Assembly: GCA_964385405.1 (NCBI GenBank)
Contig: CAYLOT010000009.1
Span: forward strand, 30,451-94,450
Direction of reading: 5' to 3'
DNA from: CAIZGX01 sp964385405
Lineage (GTDB): Bacteria > Bacteroidota > Bacteroidia > Flavobacteriales_D > Sanyastnellaceae
Length of the DNA: 64,000 bases
Positions 26,534-36,320 of the stretch are shown piece after piece (within the stretch, counting starts at the first letter, position 1; each line of letters starts with the position of its first letter). The translations under genes and the position numbers were made by a program. The notes beneath the pieces are model-generated. The model did no database searches and was not told the DNA's origin. It saw only the letters and a program-made list of their open reading frames with translations.

Positions 26534-28003
26534 ATGCAAATAGAGCAAATTCAAAACTTCGAAGGGAAATATCCGAAACAAGTCTGGCACCTGTTTTTAA
26601 CGGAAATGTGGGAGCGTTTTTCATTCTATGGCATGCGTGGAATGCTCACGGTATTCATGGTGAAAGAACTTTTCTTCAACGACCAAGAAGCTAATCTGAA
26701 GTACGGTGCTATTCAAGCGTTCGTTTATGCCTTTACGTTTGTTGGAGGATTATTTGCCGATAAAATCCTTGGATTTAAAAAGTCGCTTTTTTGGGGTGGA
26801 GCACTTATGATTGTGGGAAGTTTTATTCTAGCAATCTCTCCGCATGACTTCTTTTTCTTTGGAATTAGCGTAACCGTAATCGGAACTGGATTCTTCAAAC
26901 CTAACATTTCTACAATGGTTGGAGCGTTGTACAAAGACGGTGACAATCGTCGCGACGCGGGATTCGGCTTGTTTTATACCGGTATTAACGTGGGGGCCTT
27001 GTTAGGAGGATTCCTTTGTGTCTGGGTCGGCAAAAGCTACTCTTGGAACTTGGCATTTTCGTTGGCCGGATTCGTTATGATAATTGGACTCATTACATTT
27101 TACTTCACAAAAAAACATCTCGGTCCAATTGGCGATTCTCCTTTGAAAGAACTTTCAAGCAAAAAAAGAAAGATGCGTGAATTGCTCGTTTTTGCAGGTT
27201 CACTAATCTGTATTCCGCTTATTCTTATTATGATAAGAAATACAGCGTATACAGATTTGTTCATGTATATTATTGGACCAGCAACTATCATTTACTTGAT
27301 TTATGAAATGACAAAACTTACGAAAATCGAAGTATACAGACTGCTAGCTGCCCTGTTTTTCATTTTTTTCTCCATTGTTTTTTGGGCGTTTTTCGAGCAA
27401 AGTGGAGGTTCATTAAGTCTGTTCGCATTGAATAATTTACATGGAACCGTGCTTCACATTCCTATTGATCCTAACGTACTAAACAACACGGCGAATTCCG
27501 TTTTCGTAATTGCCTTTTCGGCTCTTGTTGGACTTTTTTGGATTTGGCTTGCCAAAAGAAAATCGGAACCAAACACGATGATTAAATTCGGTTTTGGTTT
27601 CTTATTCTTGGCATTGGCATTTTACATTTTTTACGCGACTCGTTTCTTCGCCGATGAAAACGGAGTTACCTCACTTGACATATTCACGGTGGCATACCTT
27701 GTTATTACCCTCGGAGAGCTTTGTCTCTCTCCTATTGGACTTTCAATCATGACTAAGCTCGCTCCGAAACATTTGTGGGGTGTAATGATGGGAATGTGGT
27801 TCTTAGCTTCTGCATATGGTCAATACGCTGCAGGTATTTTAGGGGCCGGAATGGCCAACCCTGATGAAAAAGCCTCTAACACAGAAAAACTAATTTCTTA
27901 TACTAACGGCTACTATCAGCTAGCTATATATGCTTTGATAGCAGGCGTTGTGGTAATTGCGCTTTCTCCTTTGATTAAAAAATTAATGGGTGGTGTCAAA
28001 TAA
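26534..28003 (+). CDS. POT-family oligopeptide transporter (second copy)
   Basis: 489 residues, again starting with the POT signature (VWHLFLTEMWERFSFYGMRG) and carrying GTGFFKPNISTMVGALY and LGELCLSPIGLSIMTKLAP. It differs from its neighbour by lacking the ~100-residue soluble insertion, so the two are not recent identical duplicates and may handle different peptides. FWAFFEQSGGSL in the middle is the conserved helix-7 region. It is inner-membrane and proton-driven. Its start follows the upstream terminator by 27 bases. Confidence 0.92.
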   Translation: MQIEQIQNFEGKYPKQVWHLFLTEMWERFSFYGMRGMLTVFMVKELFFNDQEANLKYGAIQAFVYAFTFVGGLFADKILGFKKSLFWGGALMIVGSFILAISPHDFFFFGISVTVIGTGFFKPNISTMVGALYKDGDNRRDAGFGLFYTGINVGALLGGFLCVWVGKSYSWNLAFSLAGFVMIIGLITFYFTKKHLGPIGDSPLKELSSKKRKMRELLVFAGSLICIPLILIMIRNTAYTDLFMYIIGPATIIYLIYEMTKLTKIEVYRLLAALFFIFFSIVFWAFFEQSGGSLSLFALNNLHGTVLHIPIDPNVLNNTANSVFVIAFSALVGLFWIWLAKRKSEPNTMIKFGFGFLFLALAFYIFYATRFFADENGVTSLDIFTVAYLVITLGELCLSPIGLSIMTKLAPKHLWGVMMGMWFLASAYGQYAAGILGAGMANPDEKASNTEKLISYTNGYYQLAIYALIAGVVVIALSPLIKKLMGGVK

Positions 28004-28028
28004 AATCTCTCATTCTTATATTCGCTTT

Positions 28029-28571
28029 ATGAACGCATCAACTAATTCTATGTCATTCCGATTAATTCTTTCATCAATAATTCTCTCATTCACCTTGAAT
28101 GCATGCGCACAAAATGTCCCATCTACTGTAGCGAAACCACAAGGTGCTGTAGCGGCTCAATTTGAAGGTGAGGCCTGGGAAACCGACTTGAACAAGGCCA
28201 TCGGACTGTCATACGAAACGAAAAAGCCAATCATGTTATTCTTTACAGGAAGTGATTGGTGCGGATGGTGCATTCGCTTACAAAATGAAGTTTTCAGAAC
28301 TGAGACTTTCACCAAATGGGCGAAAGAAAATGTAATCTTGGTTGAACTAGATTTTCCAAGAAAAAAGGAGCAGCCTCAAAACATTAAAGATCAAAATAGA
28401 CAACTTCAGCAAATGTTCGCCGTTCAAGGCTATCCAACTTGCCACTTTGTAATGCCCACTCCTACTGACGATGGACGAATTAATCTTGCTTCTCTCGGAC
28501 AAAACGGTTATATGGCAGGTGGCCCTGATGCTTGGATTGCGAAGGTTTCTGAGTTTCTTCCGAAGCGATAA
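28029..28571 (+). CDS. Thioredoxin-fold lipoprotein
   Basis: 180 residues from the ATG at 28029; the longer frame begins inside the preceding gene and would put residues before the signal peptide. The signal ends with a lipobox LNAC, so it is a lipoprotein facing the periplasm. The thioredoxin-like domain (about 45-175) contains WCGWC in FTGSDWCGWCIRLQNEVF and the cis-proline region VQGYPTCHFV. It is a probable disulfide reductase or isomerase in envelope folding. It sits after the POT genes with 25 bases between and before citrate synthase. Confidence 0.85.
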   Translation: MNASTNSMSFRLILSSIILSFTLNACAQNVPSTVAKPQGAVAAQFEGEAWETDLNKAIGLSYETKKPIMLFFTGSDWCGWCIRLQNEVFRTETFTKWAKENVILVELDFPRKKEQPQNIKDQNRQLQQMFAVQGYPTCHFVMPTPTDDGRINLASLGQNGYMAGGPDAWIAKVSEFLPKR

Positions 28572-28687
28572 TTTTTTCTTATTCGGACTGAACTTTTCTA
28601 ACAGAATTTTGTTCTCTTTTCTCGAAAGATACTTGGCGAATGAAAATTCCTAGATTATCTTGCGCACACTTTAAATCTGCAACTGCA

Positions 28688-29974
28688 ATGGGAGAGACAG
28701 CAAAAATTATTTTAGACGGAAAAGAATACGAAGTACCCGTATTTACTGGTTCTGCGAACGAGAAGGCTATTGACATTACGAAGCTTCGTGACTTAACAGG
28801 TTACGTAACTCTAGATAGCGGTTACAAAAACACAGGTGCTACCAAAAGCGCTATCACATTTTTAGATGGTGAAGAAGGGAAATTATGGTACCGCGGTTAC
28901 CCAATTGAACAAATTGCAGAATACGGAACATTCCTAGAAGTTGCTTATTTGCTTATCTACGGAGACCTTCCTACTGAAAAAGAATTACGCTACTTCACAG
29001 ATAGCATTAGTCACCACACACTGGTGCACGAAGACATGAAGCGTTTCTATGAAGCGTATCCAACACACGCGCATCCAATGGGAGTATTGTCTTCCATGAT
29101 CGCAAGCATGTCTACATTCTACCCTGAATCTCAAAATCCAAATAACTTCAAAGACATTGAATTAACCATTCACCGCCTTATGGCTAAAATGCCAACGTTA
29201 GCGGCTCAAGCTTTCAAAGTAAGCATTGGACATCCGATTGTATACCCACGCAACGCATACTCATACACGCAAAACTTCTTGCACATGATGTTCGCTTTGC
29301 CAACGTTCGAATACGAAATTGATCCGGTTATTGACGATGCGTTGAACAAACTTTTAATCTTACACGCAGACCACGAGCAAAACTGCTCTACCTCTACTGT
29401 TCGTATGGTTGGTTCTTCACAAAGTAACTTGTACTCGTCTATCTCTGCTGGTATTGCAGCACTTTGGGGACCTCTTCACGGTGGTGCTAACCAAGCGGTT
29501 ATTGAAATGCTTGAAAAGATTAAGAACGACGGTGGAGATGTTGCCAAGTGGGTGGCGAAAGCAAAAGATAAAAATGACCCATTCCGTCTTATGGGATTCG
29601 GTCACCGCGTATACAAAAACTTCGATCCACGTGCACGTATCATTAAGAAAGCTTGTGACGATGTATTGAACAAATTAGGCATACACGATCCAGTATTAGA
29701 CATTGCAAAACAATTGGAAGAAGTGGCGTTGAAAGACGAGTACTTCGTAGAGCGCAAGTTGTATCCAAACGTAGACTTCTACTCTGGAATCATCTACCGT
29801 GCAATTGGTATTCCAACTGAAATGTTTACAGTAATGTTTGCATTGGGACGTCTACCGGGTTGGATTGCACAATGGAAAGAAATGATTGAACAAGGAGAGC
29901 CAATTGGCCGTCCACGTCAAATCTACACTGGACATGATCTTCGCGATTATGTGCCCATTGCAAAAAGAGGATAA
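28688..29974 (+). CDS. gltA: Citrate synthase
   Basis: 428 residues from the ATG at 28688. It condenses acetyl-CoA with oxaloacetate to start the TCA cycle. Active-site histidines lie in LLILHADHEQNCSTSTVR and GFGHRVYKNFDPRA, and the aspartate in NVDFYSGIIY. The N-terminal extension (about 40 residues, ILDGKEYEVPV) is characteristic of the allosteric hexameric type II enzyme of Gram-negative bacteria. An intrinsic terminator begins 6 bases after the stop. An upstream in-frame ATG (28640) is less likely, since family members begin near GETAKI. Confidence 0.97.
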   Translation: MGETAKIILDGKEYEVPVFTGSANEKAIDITKLRDLTGYVTLDSGYKNTGATKSAITFLDGEEGKLWYRGYPIEQIAEYGTFLEVAYLLIYGDLPTEKELRYFTDSISHHTLVHEDMKRFYEAYPTHAHPMGVLSSMIASMSTFYPESQNPNNFKDIELTIHRLMAKMPTLAAQAFKVSIGHPIVYPRNAYSYTQNFLHMMFALPTFEYEIDPVIDDALNKLLILHADHEQNCSTSTVRMVGSSQSNLYSSISAGIAALWGPLHGGANQAVIEMLEKIKNDGGDVAKWVAKAKDKNDPFRLMGFGHRVYKNFDPRARIIKKACDDVLNKLGIHDPVLDIAKQLEEVALKDEYFVERKLYPNVDFYSGIIYRAIGIPTEMFTVMFALGRLPGWIAQWKEMIEQGEPIGRPRQIYTGHDLRDYVPIAKRG

Positions 29975-29980
29975 TATCAC

Positions 29981-30002
29981 GGGCTGCTTCGGCAGCCCTT
30001 TT
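29981..30002 (+). terminator. Rho-independent terminator after gltA
   Basis: Perfect GGGCTGC-TTCG-GCAGCCC stem with a UUCG tetraloop (29981-29998), then TTTT. It lies 6 bases past the gltA stop. Confidence 0.95.
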
Positions 30003-30021
30003 CATTCAAACACTATTTCAA

Positions 30022-30780
30022 ATGGAAAACGGAAAAGTTACTGTCGAAGCAAATAACGGAACTGCCACCATCACCTTTTTTCACCCACAAAGCAATTCGC
30101 TTCCTGGAGCGTTATTGCGTGAACTCGCGGGTACGATTGAACAAATCGGCAAACGCGAAGATGTTCGGGTGGTTGTATTGAAAAGTGAAGGGGAAAAAGC
30201 CTTCTGCGCTGGAGCTAGTTTCGATGAGTTAGTTGCCATTCAAACTACGGAAGAAGGAAATGTTTTCTTCTCTGGATTCGCGCTGGTAATTAATGCACTT
30301 CGCAAAATTCCTCAACTGGTCATTGGTCGCGTGCAGAACAAAGCCGTTGGTGGTGGTGTTGGAATTGCCGCTTCTGTTGACTACTGTTTTGCAACTACAG
30401 CTGCTTCCGTTAAGTTGAGTGAATTGGTGGTTGGAATTGGACCGTTCGTAGTTGGACCAGCAGTTGAGCGCAAAGTAGGATTGGCTGCTATGTCACAATT
30501 GGCGATCAACGCGAGCGAATGGCAAAGCGCTCAATGGGCGCGTGAAAAAGGATTGTATGCTGAAGTATTCGATTCGGTTGAGGCTATGGATGCTGCCATT
30601 CAAGTGCTCGCTGATAAGCTAAACAACAGCAATCCGGAAGCCATGTCTGAATTGAAGAAAATCTTTTGGAGAAACACCGAGCACTGGGACACTCTATTAT
30701 TCGAGCGTGCAGGAATTTCAGGTCGACTTGTATTGAGTGACTTCACTCGTGCCGCTATCGCGAAGTTCAAAGCGAAGTAG
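30022..30780 (+). CDS. Enoyl-CoA hydratase/isomerase-family protein
   Basis: 252 residues of the crotonase fold. The oxyanion-hole elements are present: AFCAGASFDEL and the second loop NKAVGGGVGIAASVDYCFA. At the position of the first crotonase catalytic glutamate (A-E-x-G-x-P in many) there is KLSELVVGIGPFVVGPAVE, and the usual second glutamate follows. It hydrates or isomerises a 2-enoyl-CoA; the exact chain is not clear and methylglutaconyl-CoA is possible in view of HMG-CoA lyase in the same window. It begins right after the gltA terminator and is convergent with tamB. Confidence 0.85.
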   Translation: MENGKVTVEANNGTATITFFHPQSNSLPGALLRELAGTIEQIGKREDVRVVVLKSEGEKAFCAGASFDELVAIQTTEEGNVFFSGFALVINALRKIPQLVIGRVQNKAVGGGVGIAASVDYCFATTAASVKLSELVVGIGPFVVGPAVERKVGLAAMSQLAINASEWQSAQWAREKGLYAEVFDSVEAMDAAIQVLADKLNNSNPEAMSELKKIFWRNTEHWDTLLFERAGISGRLVLSDFTRAAIAKFKAK

Positions 30781-30783
30781 TGT

Positions 30784-30796
30784 TCCACGAAGTGGA
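30784..30796. repeat. 13-bp perfect palindrome TCCAC-GAA-GTGGA
   Basis: Sits between the convergent enoyl-CoA hydratase and tamB genes. It could act as a short bidirectional stop. It belongs to the set of GAA/TTC-loop palindromes noted at 9568 and 39913. Confidence 0.45.
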
Positions 30797-30803
30797 TTAG
30801 TCC

Positions 30804-33800
30804 CTAAGGTATTTGAACAGCAGATGTCTTATTCGCTTTGCGCTTAAACAACTCCTGAATACCATCTACCAGTTGTTTCCAATCGTCGAACTCTTCTTGG
30901 TAGATCACACCAATACCTTGCGTGTACGGGCTTTGAGCAGTGGTTGTCATTCGACGGTCGTTGCTTTCGTTGTAGACCATTAATTTAATTTTCCCGTCTT
31001 GCGTAATGTTGTATTCAACACGAACATCTCCAATATAATTGGTGGTTTGACTCGTATTTGCGCTACCGCGAGCTACCCCGAAGTTTCCTGTTACACTCAC
31101 GCGGTCATTGAAAAGCTGAGTACTCAAAGCCAACTCAATTTGCTCGTTGCTAATCTTATCTCCCGGACGATAATTAAATCCTAAATCGAAATCGTCACTA
31201 ATCTGACTGAGCCAATTAGAAATTTGATTGGAAATGAGCTCACTTCCATTACTCGCCAATCCTACTCCAGTGCCTTCGGCCTGTGTAATGTTTGGTGGAC
31301 TGATAAACCTTCCCATTACAAGAAGAGCAAATGCTTGCCTGTTTCTTTCTTGCTCAGTGCTAATTACACTTGCCAATCGCGATTGGGTCAGTTGATCTGA
31401 TTGAGGCAATTCTAAATCGAAGCCAATGGTTGGGTTCATCATTTTACCTTGAAGCCCCATAATCAAATTAATGGGAACGCGCTTACCGCTGGTCTGTGTT
31501 GGGTCTGGAATAATATCGTTCAAGCTTGCCGAAACCTTATAAATGGCCTGCATATCGAGCTCAGCAGCCATTGGATCTCCATACCAAGCTATTGATCCAC
31601 CAGGTTTTACTTCGAAAGGCTTATTCAACAAGTTCTTTAAGGTGAACAAATAACTTCCTTGCGTAATTTCCAACATACCATACATGTTGAAAGTACTGAG
31701 GTTGTTAATAATCATGGACAAATGCCCCTTCCCTCTTCCCTTCATTACATCACCTACTGCTTCATCGAAAATAATTTGAAACTCGGCATCTTCGGTCACG
31801 TCGAGCTGCATATTCATTGTAATGCCGCTCAAATCAGCCTTAAGTTCTTTTTTAGTTGTGGTGTCAAGTGGATTTACAAATTGAATGTATGAATCGAATT
31901 GCAATTCACCAGAAGCACTCATTGGCAAGTTGAATACAGTACCCCTCTCACTTTTCAAGGTCATGTCGAAGAAGGTCTGGTCACCATATCCAGAGATATC
32001 GAGAAACCCTGTCGTATATGCCTTTCCATAAAAGTCACTGTTATCGCCTTCCTTCGTATTCATGGTTAACATAGGCGTATCCATTTCAACCATTACGTCA
32101 TATTGCCAATCGCCAAAATTCTTGTGAAGTACTTGTCCGGTTAGTCTTCCTGGATTGCCCTCTTCATCGAAAATTTTCACATGATCGAATGCGAACATAT
32201 CTGGATCAATATGGATCTTATCGTTAAATGCATATTTCGTTTGAAGGAATGGAACGAAAAGTTCTGCTTTACGAAGTATTAAATCACCTTCCAATTGAGG
32301 CTCTTCCAACGTTCCGGTAAGACTAACCATGGAAGATGCGTAGCCACTTATTCCTAAAACATCTTCACCAATGAATGCATTTAAAATACTTAGGTCAAAT
32401 CCGTTCATTGTTAACAAGAAGTCAAGCGGACTGTCTTCGTCTTTAGGCGTGTAATTTCCTGCGAAGCGAAGCGGCTGAACACTGTCTCTCTCTATTTCAC
32501 CATCTGCGCGCAATCGCTCCTTCTTACTGTCCCATGTGCTATTTACACAAAGATTTCCAATTTTATTATCGTTCAACCCCAATTCAAACAAACTCAATTC
32601 TGAAGTCACAATGGTTTTGTCATATACATTGCTCAGCTCAACTACCCCATTCGCTTCCCCCTCTAACTTCATGTCTTCACCCAATAGGCCATTCAAGATA
32701 GATAAATCAACATTACCCAATTCCACGCGCAATGGAGAAGACGGATGCTCGGTAATCATTCCGTTTATTCCCAAGTACTCTTTCTGATTGTACATTCGGA
32801 ATCCGTATACGCCAAGATCTTTGTGACACAGAGTGAAGGACGCATTCGGAGCCAAAATCCATGGTTCGTTGTTTATAACCAAAGAGCTTCTGCCTACGAT
32901 GTATTCAAAATCATCGAAACTATTCAGAAAAAACACACCGTTTAAATCTCCCGTTACAAACTCTCCTGAATTACCCCACATGAGAGCGCTGTACACGGTA
33001 TCTCCAAGGGAATGAACGTCCCAAGAAAGATTGCTGATTAATTTCGACTCATCTTCTAGAACTTCATTTACCTGCACCGTCAGAAATATCGACCCTAAAT
33101 CTCTCGAAATATCTATTACCAAATCCTCTGCTTTGTATTCTTCGTATTGAATGTTTGGAGATCCAAATGTGCCAGAGAGTTCGTTGTTCCGCTCATCTAC
33201 GAATAAATTCAAAGATGTTCCCTTTGCAATTTTCAACTCAGGAATGAATGCTGCTGAAATAAATTCAAAATCGTTAATCCTTACTGTTAAATCAAAGTCC
33301 TGCTCTTTGTGCGGACGAGCAGAATATTTCATGTTTGGAAGCGCATCGGCAATGATATCTTGCAAACTCGGCCAAAGTTGTTCGTAGTTAAAATTCCCTT
33401 CTAATCTTGCATAAACTACGTCGGAGTTCAGTGTAATACTGCGCGCTCCTTCTTGTTCGGTATCTAAGGTAAAGTAGTCCAGCTTGCGAATTTGTTCATC
33501 GATCAAATAAACAATGTTTGCTCCTACAAATTCGCCTTGAATTTCACTCAAGGTTAAGCCTTTCAAATTTGCATTGAACTCCCCTGCAATAACCGCAGGC
33601 GTTTCGTCCTCCAACAATCCAACCGCAGTAAGGTCGAAGCGATTCACATTCAATTCGAAATTCAATAACGGTTGCTTCTGGGTAAAATCTATCTCACCAT
33701 CAAATTTTGCTTGTGCATTCGCATCCGCTATTTCAAACTTCCCACTGAAGAAATTATTCTTGAACCTTCCGCTTGAGGTCATCTTGGTGTAGACGTAATC

Positions 33801-35249
33801 ACCCAATCCCAATTCACTAATGTCTCCCTCGAAATTCAAATCCATGTTACTCAGTTCAATTCCTGTTCCCTCGACATGAATGTTTGTAGAAACAACACCA
33901 AGCTGATCGTCTGAATAATATACCCCCAAATTAAATTTTTCAAGTTGAAGCTGTCCCGTGTAACTCACCAATGAATCAAAATCTGTCATTTTCACGGCAG
34001 TGGTTAAGGAACCAATATCAGTAGTGGTCTTACCGTAGAGTTCAACTTCAGATAAATCTCCCTTTGCATTACCTTCAAACTGAATTTTTCCTAAAGTGGA
34101 AATATTTGCAGGCAGTTGCATAAACCTTCCCTCTGAAAAAGGATAGGATTTTAATGACGACAAATCATGATAATTACTAGTAACAGACTCTGCTGCTAAT
34201 TCATATTTCAGACTATCTAAATTCATAGCGTTCAGCAAATGAATATTCCCTTTGAAATGCGAATGCCTTCCAAATTGAAGGTTCATATTCCACAAACTCA
34301 AATCGTTCAACGAACCTGATATGTCACCTTCCAATTTCAATACATTATCGAAGCCCTTCAAATCGCTGCTAAACACAGCAAGATCATTCAACACCAATTC
34401 TGTTGGCTTCAAGCGAATATCCCAATTCACTTTGTTGTTAAAGTCGCTCCAAGCATCGTCATTGGGAGCATACATTCCAACATCTCCAACGAGCTGAGTC
34501 TCTCCTAAATCGGCAACCAATTCCGCAACCTGAATTGCATTGCCCTGCATTCTGAAATGCGCATGTAAATCATCTATATTCAATCCAGATCTTTCTTTCA
34601 ACTTCAATGATTCAATGTTGGCTTGAATCATATCTCCTTTCATTTCAAAATTTTCAACCTGAGTCGAAAAATGAGAAACGGCCAATTGCTCTTCGTAGAA
34701 CACACCTTCATCTGCGAGCGGAAGTGTGTAATCGAAATAAGTGAATTTTCCATTTTCGATATTCAACTTTCCTACCCACATACTGAAATTGCTGGTCGTA
34801 TCTTGTGGTTCTTCGCTTGCGAAATAATCAGAAAGGAATTGATAATTCCAATCCGATTCACCTGCATAGCGCTTGAACTCAATGTTCGGTTCTAGCAGCG
34901 AAATGCTTTGCGATTCGAATCGCGATTGGCTTGAAGAAAAGGAATAAGTTGCCATATGCAATTCCTTCGCGTAAAGCAATGTATCTCCCTTGTGGTCTTC
35001 AATATATAAACCGTCTAAAACAACGCGCGCCCACAAATCTATACGAATACGATCTATCTCTACTTTCCTGTTCCACTCGGAAGACAGATAGGAAGCGAGC
35101 CGATGTCCTCCCCAAGTCTGCACCGCATGAATTTGCAAGGAAAGAATTACAATAATGAAAAAAGCTGGAATAGTTAAAAGCCAGAGAAATCTTCTCTTTC
35201 GCTTTTTCTTCGGTTGAACAACTATTTCCTCAGGCGTTTCCAATAGCAC
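30804..35249 (-). CDS. tamB: TamB-family envelope protein
   Basis: 1481 residues, the large-length class. A lysine/arginine-rich N-terminus is followed by one signal-anchor helix (about 22-44; FLWLLTIPAFFIIVILSLQI). A long AsmA-like/TamB beta-rich region follows, and the C-terminal DUF490 domain (about 1050-1450) has KPGGSIAWYGDPMAAELDMQ and VSGELQFD-type strands. It spans the periplasm and serves lipid or autotransporter traffic between the membranes. TamA is not next to it here. It is the last gene of a minus-strand series behind ychF, a lipoprotein, a rhomboid protease and a PH-domain protein, with a 37-base gap to the latter. Confidence 0.88.
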   Translation of the reverse strand: MLLETPEEIVVQPKKKRKRRFLWLLTIPAFFIIVILSLQIHAVQTWGGHRLASYLSSEWNRKVEIDRIRIDLWARVVLDGLYIEDHKGDTLLYAKELHMATYSFSSSQSRFESQSISLLEPNIEFKRYAGESDWNYQFLSDYFASEEPQDTTSNFSMWVGKLNIENGKFTYFDYTLPLADEGVFYEEQLAVSHFSTQVENFEMKGDMIQANIESLKLKERSGLNIDDLHAHFRMQGNAIQVAELVADLGETQLVGDVGMYAPNDDAWSDFNNKVNWDIRLKPTELVLNDLAVFSSDLKGFDNVLKLEGDISGSLNDLSLWNMNLQFGRHSHFKGNIHLLNAMNLDSLKYELAAESVTSNYHDLSSLKSYPFSEGRFMQLPANISTLGKIQFEGNAKGDLSEVELYGKTTTDIGSLTTAVKMTDFDSLVSYTGQLQLEKFNLGVYYSDDQLGVVSTNIHVEGTGIELSNMDLNFEGDISELGLGDYVYTKMTSSGRFKNNFFSGKFEIADANAQAKFDGEIDFTQKQPLLNFELNVNRFDLTAVGLLEDETPAVIAGEFNANLKGLTLSEIQGEFVGANIVYLIDEQIRKLDYFTLDTEQEGARSITLNSDVVYARLEGNFNYEQLWPSLQDIIADALPNMKYSARPHKEQDFDLTVRINDFEFISAAFIPELKIAKGTSLNLFVDERNNELSGTFGSPNIQYEEYKAEDLVIDISRDLGSIFLTVQVNEVLEDESKLISNLSWDVHSLGDTVYSALMWGNSGEFVTGDLNGVFFLNSFDDFEYIVGRSSLVINNEPWILAPNASFTLCHKDLGVYGFRMYNQKEYLGINGMITEHPSSPLRVELGNVDLSILNGLLGEDMKLEGEANGVVELSNVYDKTIVTSELSLFELGLNDNKIGNLCVNSTWDSKKERLRADGEIERDSVQPLRFAGNYTPKDEDSPLDFLLTMNGFDLSILNAFIGEDVLGISGYASSMVSLTGTLEEPQLEGDLILRKAELFVPFLQTKYAFNDKIHIDPDMFAFDHVKIFDEEGNPGRLTGQVLHKNFGDWQYDVMVEMDTPMLTMNTKEGDNSDFYGKAYTTGFLDISGYGDQTFFDMTLKSERGTVFNLPMSASGELQFDSYIQFVNPLDTTTKKELKADLSGITMNMQLDVTEDAEFQIIFDEAVGDVMKGRGKGHLSMIINNLSTFNMYGMLEITQGSYLFTLKNLLNKPFEVKPGGSIAWYGDPMAAELDMQAIYKVSASLNDIIPDPTQTSGKRVPINLIMGLQGKMMNPTIGFDLELPQSDQLTQSRLASVISTEQERNRQAFALLVMGRFISPPNITQAEGTGVGLASNGSELISNQISNWLSQISDDFDLGFNYRPGDKISNEQIELALSTQLFNDRVSVTGNFGVARGSANTSQTTNYIGDVRVEYNITQDGKIKLMVYNESNDRRMTTTAQSPYTQGIGVIYQEEFDDWKQLVDGIQELFKRKANKTSAVQIP

Positions 35250-35286
35250 AAAAATAACCCTTGTAGAACGGATTTCCGAACAAATA

Positions 35287-35703
35287 TTACTTCTGTTGCA
35301 AAGAAGTGTTGTGCTGCCTCAATACTTCAACAAAAACGTCTCTGTTTTCAGGACTAATAATCACCAATAATCGACCGTTATGATACAGCGCCAAACGCTT
35401 CAATGACGCGGCAGGAGAGCTTATTGGATTGTTCGTGTACTTATAATGTGTTATATCTGAAATGTCTATTGTTGGAAATGAAAAGACTCCGCAAAAGACC
35501 TTAAGTTTTCCGTCTGAAGTAATGGTGTAATGTGTGTTGAAAATGATCGAAAGAATGAAGGCAGTAAGTGGTACATAGAGAGCCAGCATAATCAGCGATT
35601 CGCGAACATTTAAAAATCCGGTTACCATGAATAGAATCAACACAGGTCCGAAAATCCACCAGCTGATTCCACTTTTCATTTTAAAATTTGCTCCAGGTAT
35701 CAC
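35287..35703 (-). CDS. Bacterial PH-domain membrane protein
   Basis: 138 residues; an internal ATG at 35679 is an alternative start. Two hydrophobic segments (about 13-30 and 38-54) are followed by a PH-like domain with the motif ISDITHYKYTNNPISSPAASLKRL, seen in many small bacteroidal proteins of the bacterial PH class. The domain faces the cytoplasm or membrane surface and its ligand is unknown. It starts 3 bases after the rhomboid stop, so the two are translationally linked. Confidence 0.75.
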   Translation of the reverse strand: MIPGANFKMKSGISWWIFGPVLILFMVTGFLNVRESLIMLALYVPLTAFILSIIFNTHYTITSDGKLKVFCGVFSFPTIDISDITHYKYTNNPISSPAASLKRLALYHNGRLLVIISPENRDVFVEVLRQHNTSLQQK

Positions 35704-35706
35704 GAC

Positions 35707-36312
35707 TTAATGAACGATTGAATTAAAAACCACCACAAAGAAATCGAGAAATTCTTGAGGCTTCCACACCAATAAAAACGCAAAACCAAAGGCTGCTCCC
35801 GCTATGTGAGCGTCGTGTGCAATGGCCGTATTCATCTTTTTATTCATGTAATATTCCAATCCGAAAAACAGAATTATTGCCGCCCATCCTGGTAATGGCA
35901 AAATGAAGAAAAACAACAACTCTTGTGTTGGAAACATGAACATATAAAGCATCATCACCGCGCTTACCGCTCCTGACGCACCAACACTTGTGTAGTATAA
36001 ATTGTCGCCGTGTTTCTTCAAAGCTGGCAGAGTTGCAAATGCAGCCGCGCCCAAGTATAGCAAGGCAAACAATGCTGTTGGCAAATAATGCTCAACGGCT
36101 CTTCCAAAACTAAACAGGGCGAATAAATTGAAGAACAAATGTCCCATATCTACGTGAACCAGTGTATGCGACCAAATGCGGTAGACTTCTTTGTTGTGCT
36201 TCACGCGATAAGGTGAAAGTGACAATTTCGAAAAGAGTTCTGAATTCGAAAGCGCTTGCCAAGAGACTATTCCTGTAGCAAGGCAAATAATAACTGTTAA
36301 TGAAATTTGCAT
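35707..36312 (-). CDS. Rhomboid-family intramembrane serine protease
   Basis: 201 residues, about six transmembrane helices. The serine nucleophile is in TSVGASGAVSAVMM (GASGA), the catalytic histidine is in AHDAHIAGAAFGF, and the structural HxxxN is in MGHLFFNLFALFSFG. Rhomboids cleave transmembrane segments of other proteins in the inner membrane. It lies 8 bases downstream of the lipoprotein gene and 3 bases before the PH-domain gene in the ychF-tamB series. The substrate is unknown. Confidence 0.92.
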   Translation of the reverse strand: MQISLTVIICLATGIVSWQALSNSELFSKLSLSPYRVKHNKEVYRIWSHTLVHVDMGHLFFNLFALFSFGRAVEHYLPTALFALLYLGAAAFATLPALKKHGDNLYYTSVGASGAVSAVMMLYMFMFPTQELLFFFILPLPGWAAIILFFGLEYYMNKKMNTAIAHDAHIAGAAFGFAFLLVWKPQEFLDFFVVVFNSIVH

Positions 36313-36320
36313 ACTTTTCT

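Noticed and set aside
24742..28003. Recent tandem duplication of POT genes
   Set aside because: The two proteins differ in length and in the ~100-residue insertion, so any duplication is old.
28010..28028. Bacteroidota -7 box immediately before the thioredoxin-like lipoprotein
   Set aside because: The sequence (TTATTCGCTTT) does not match TAnnTTTG well enough.
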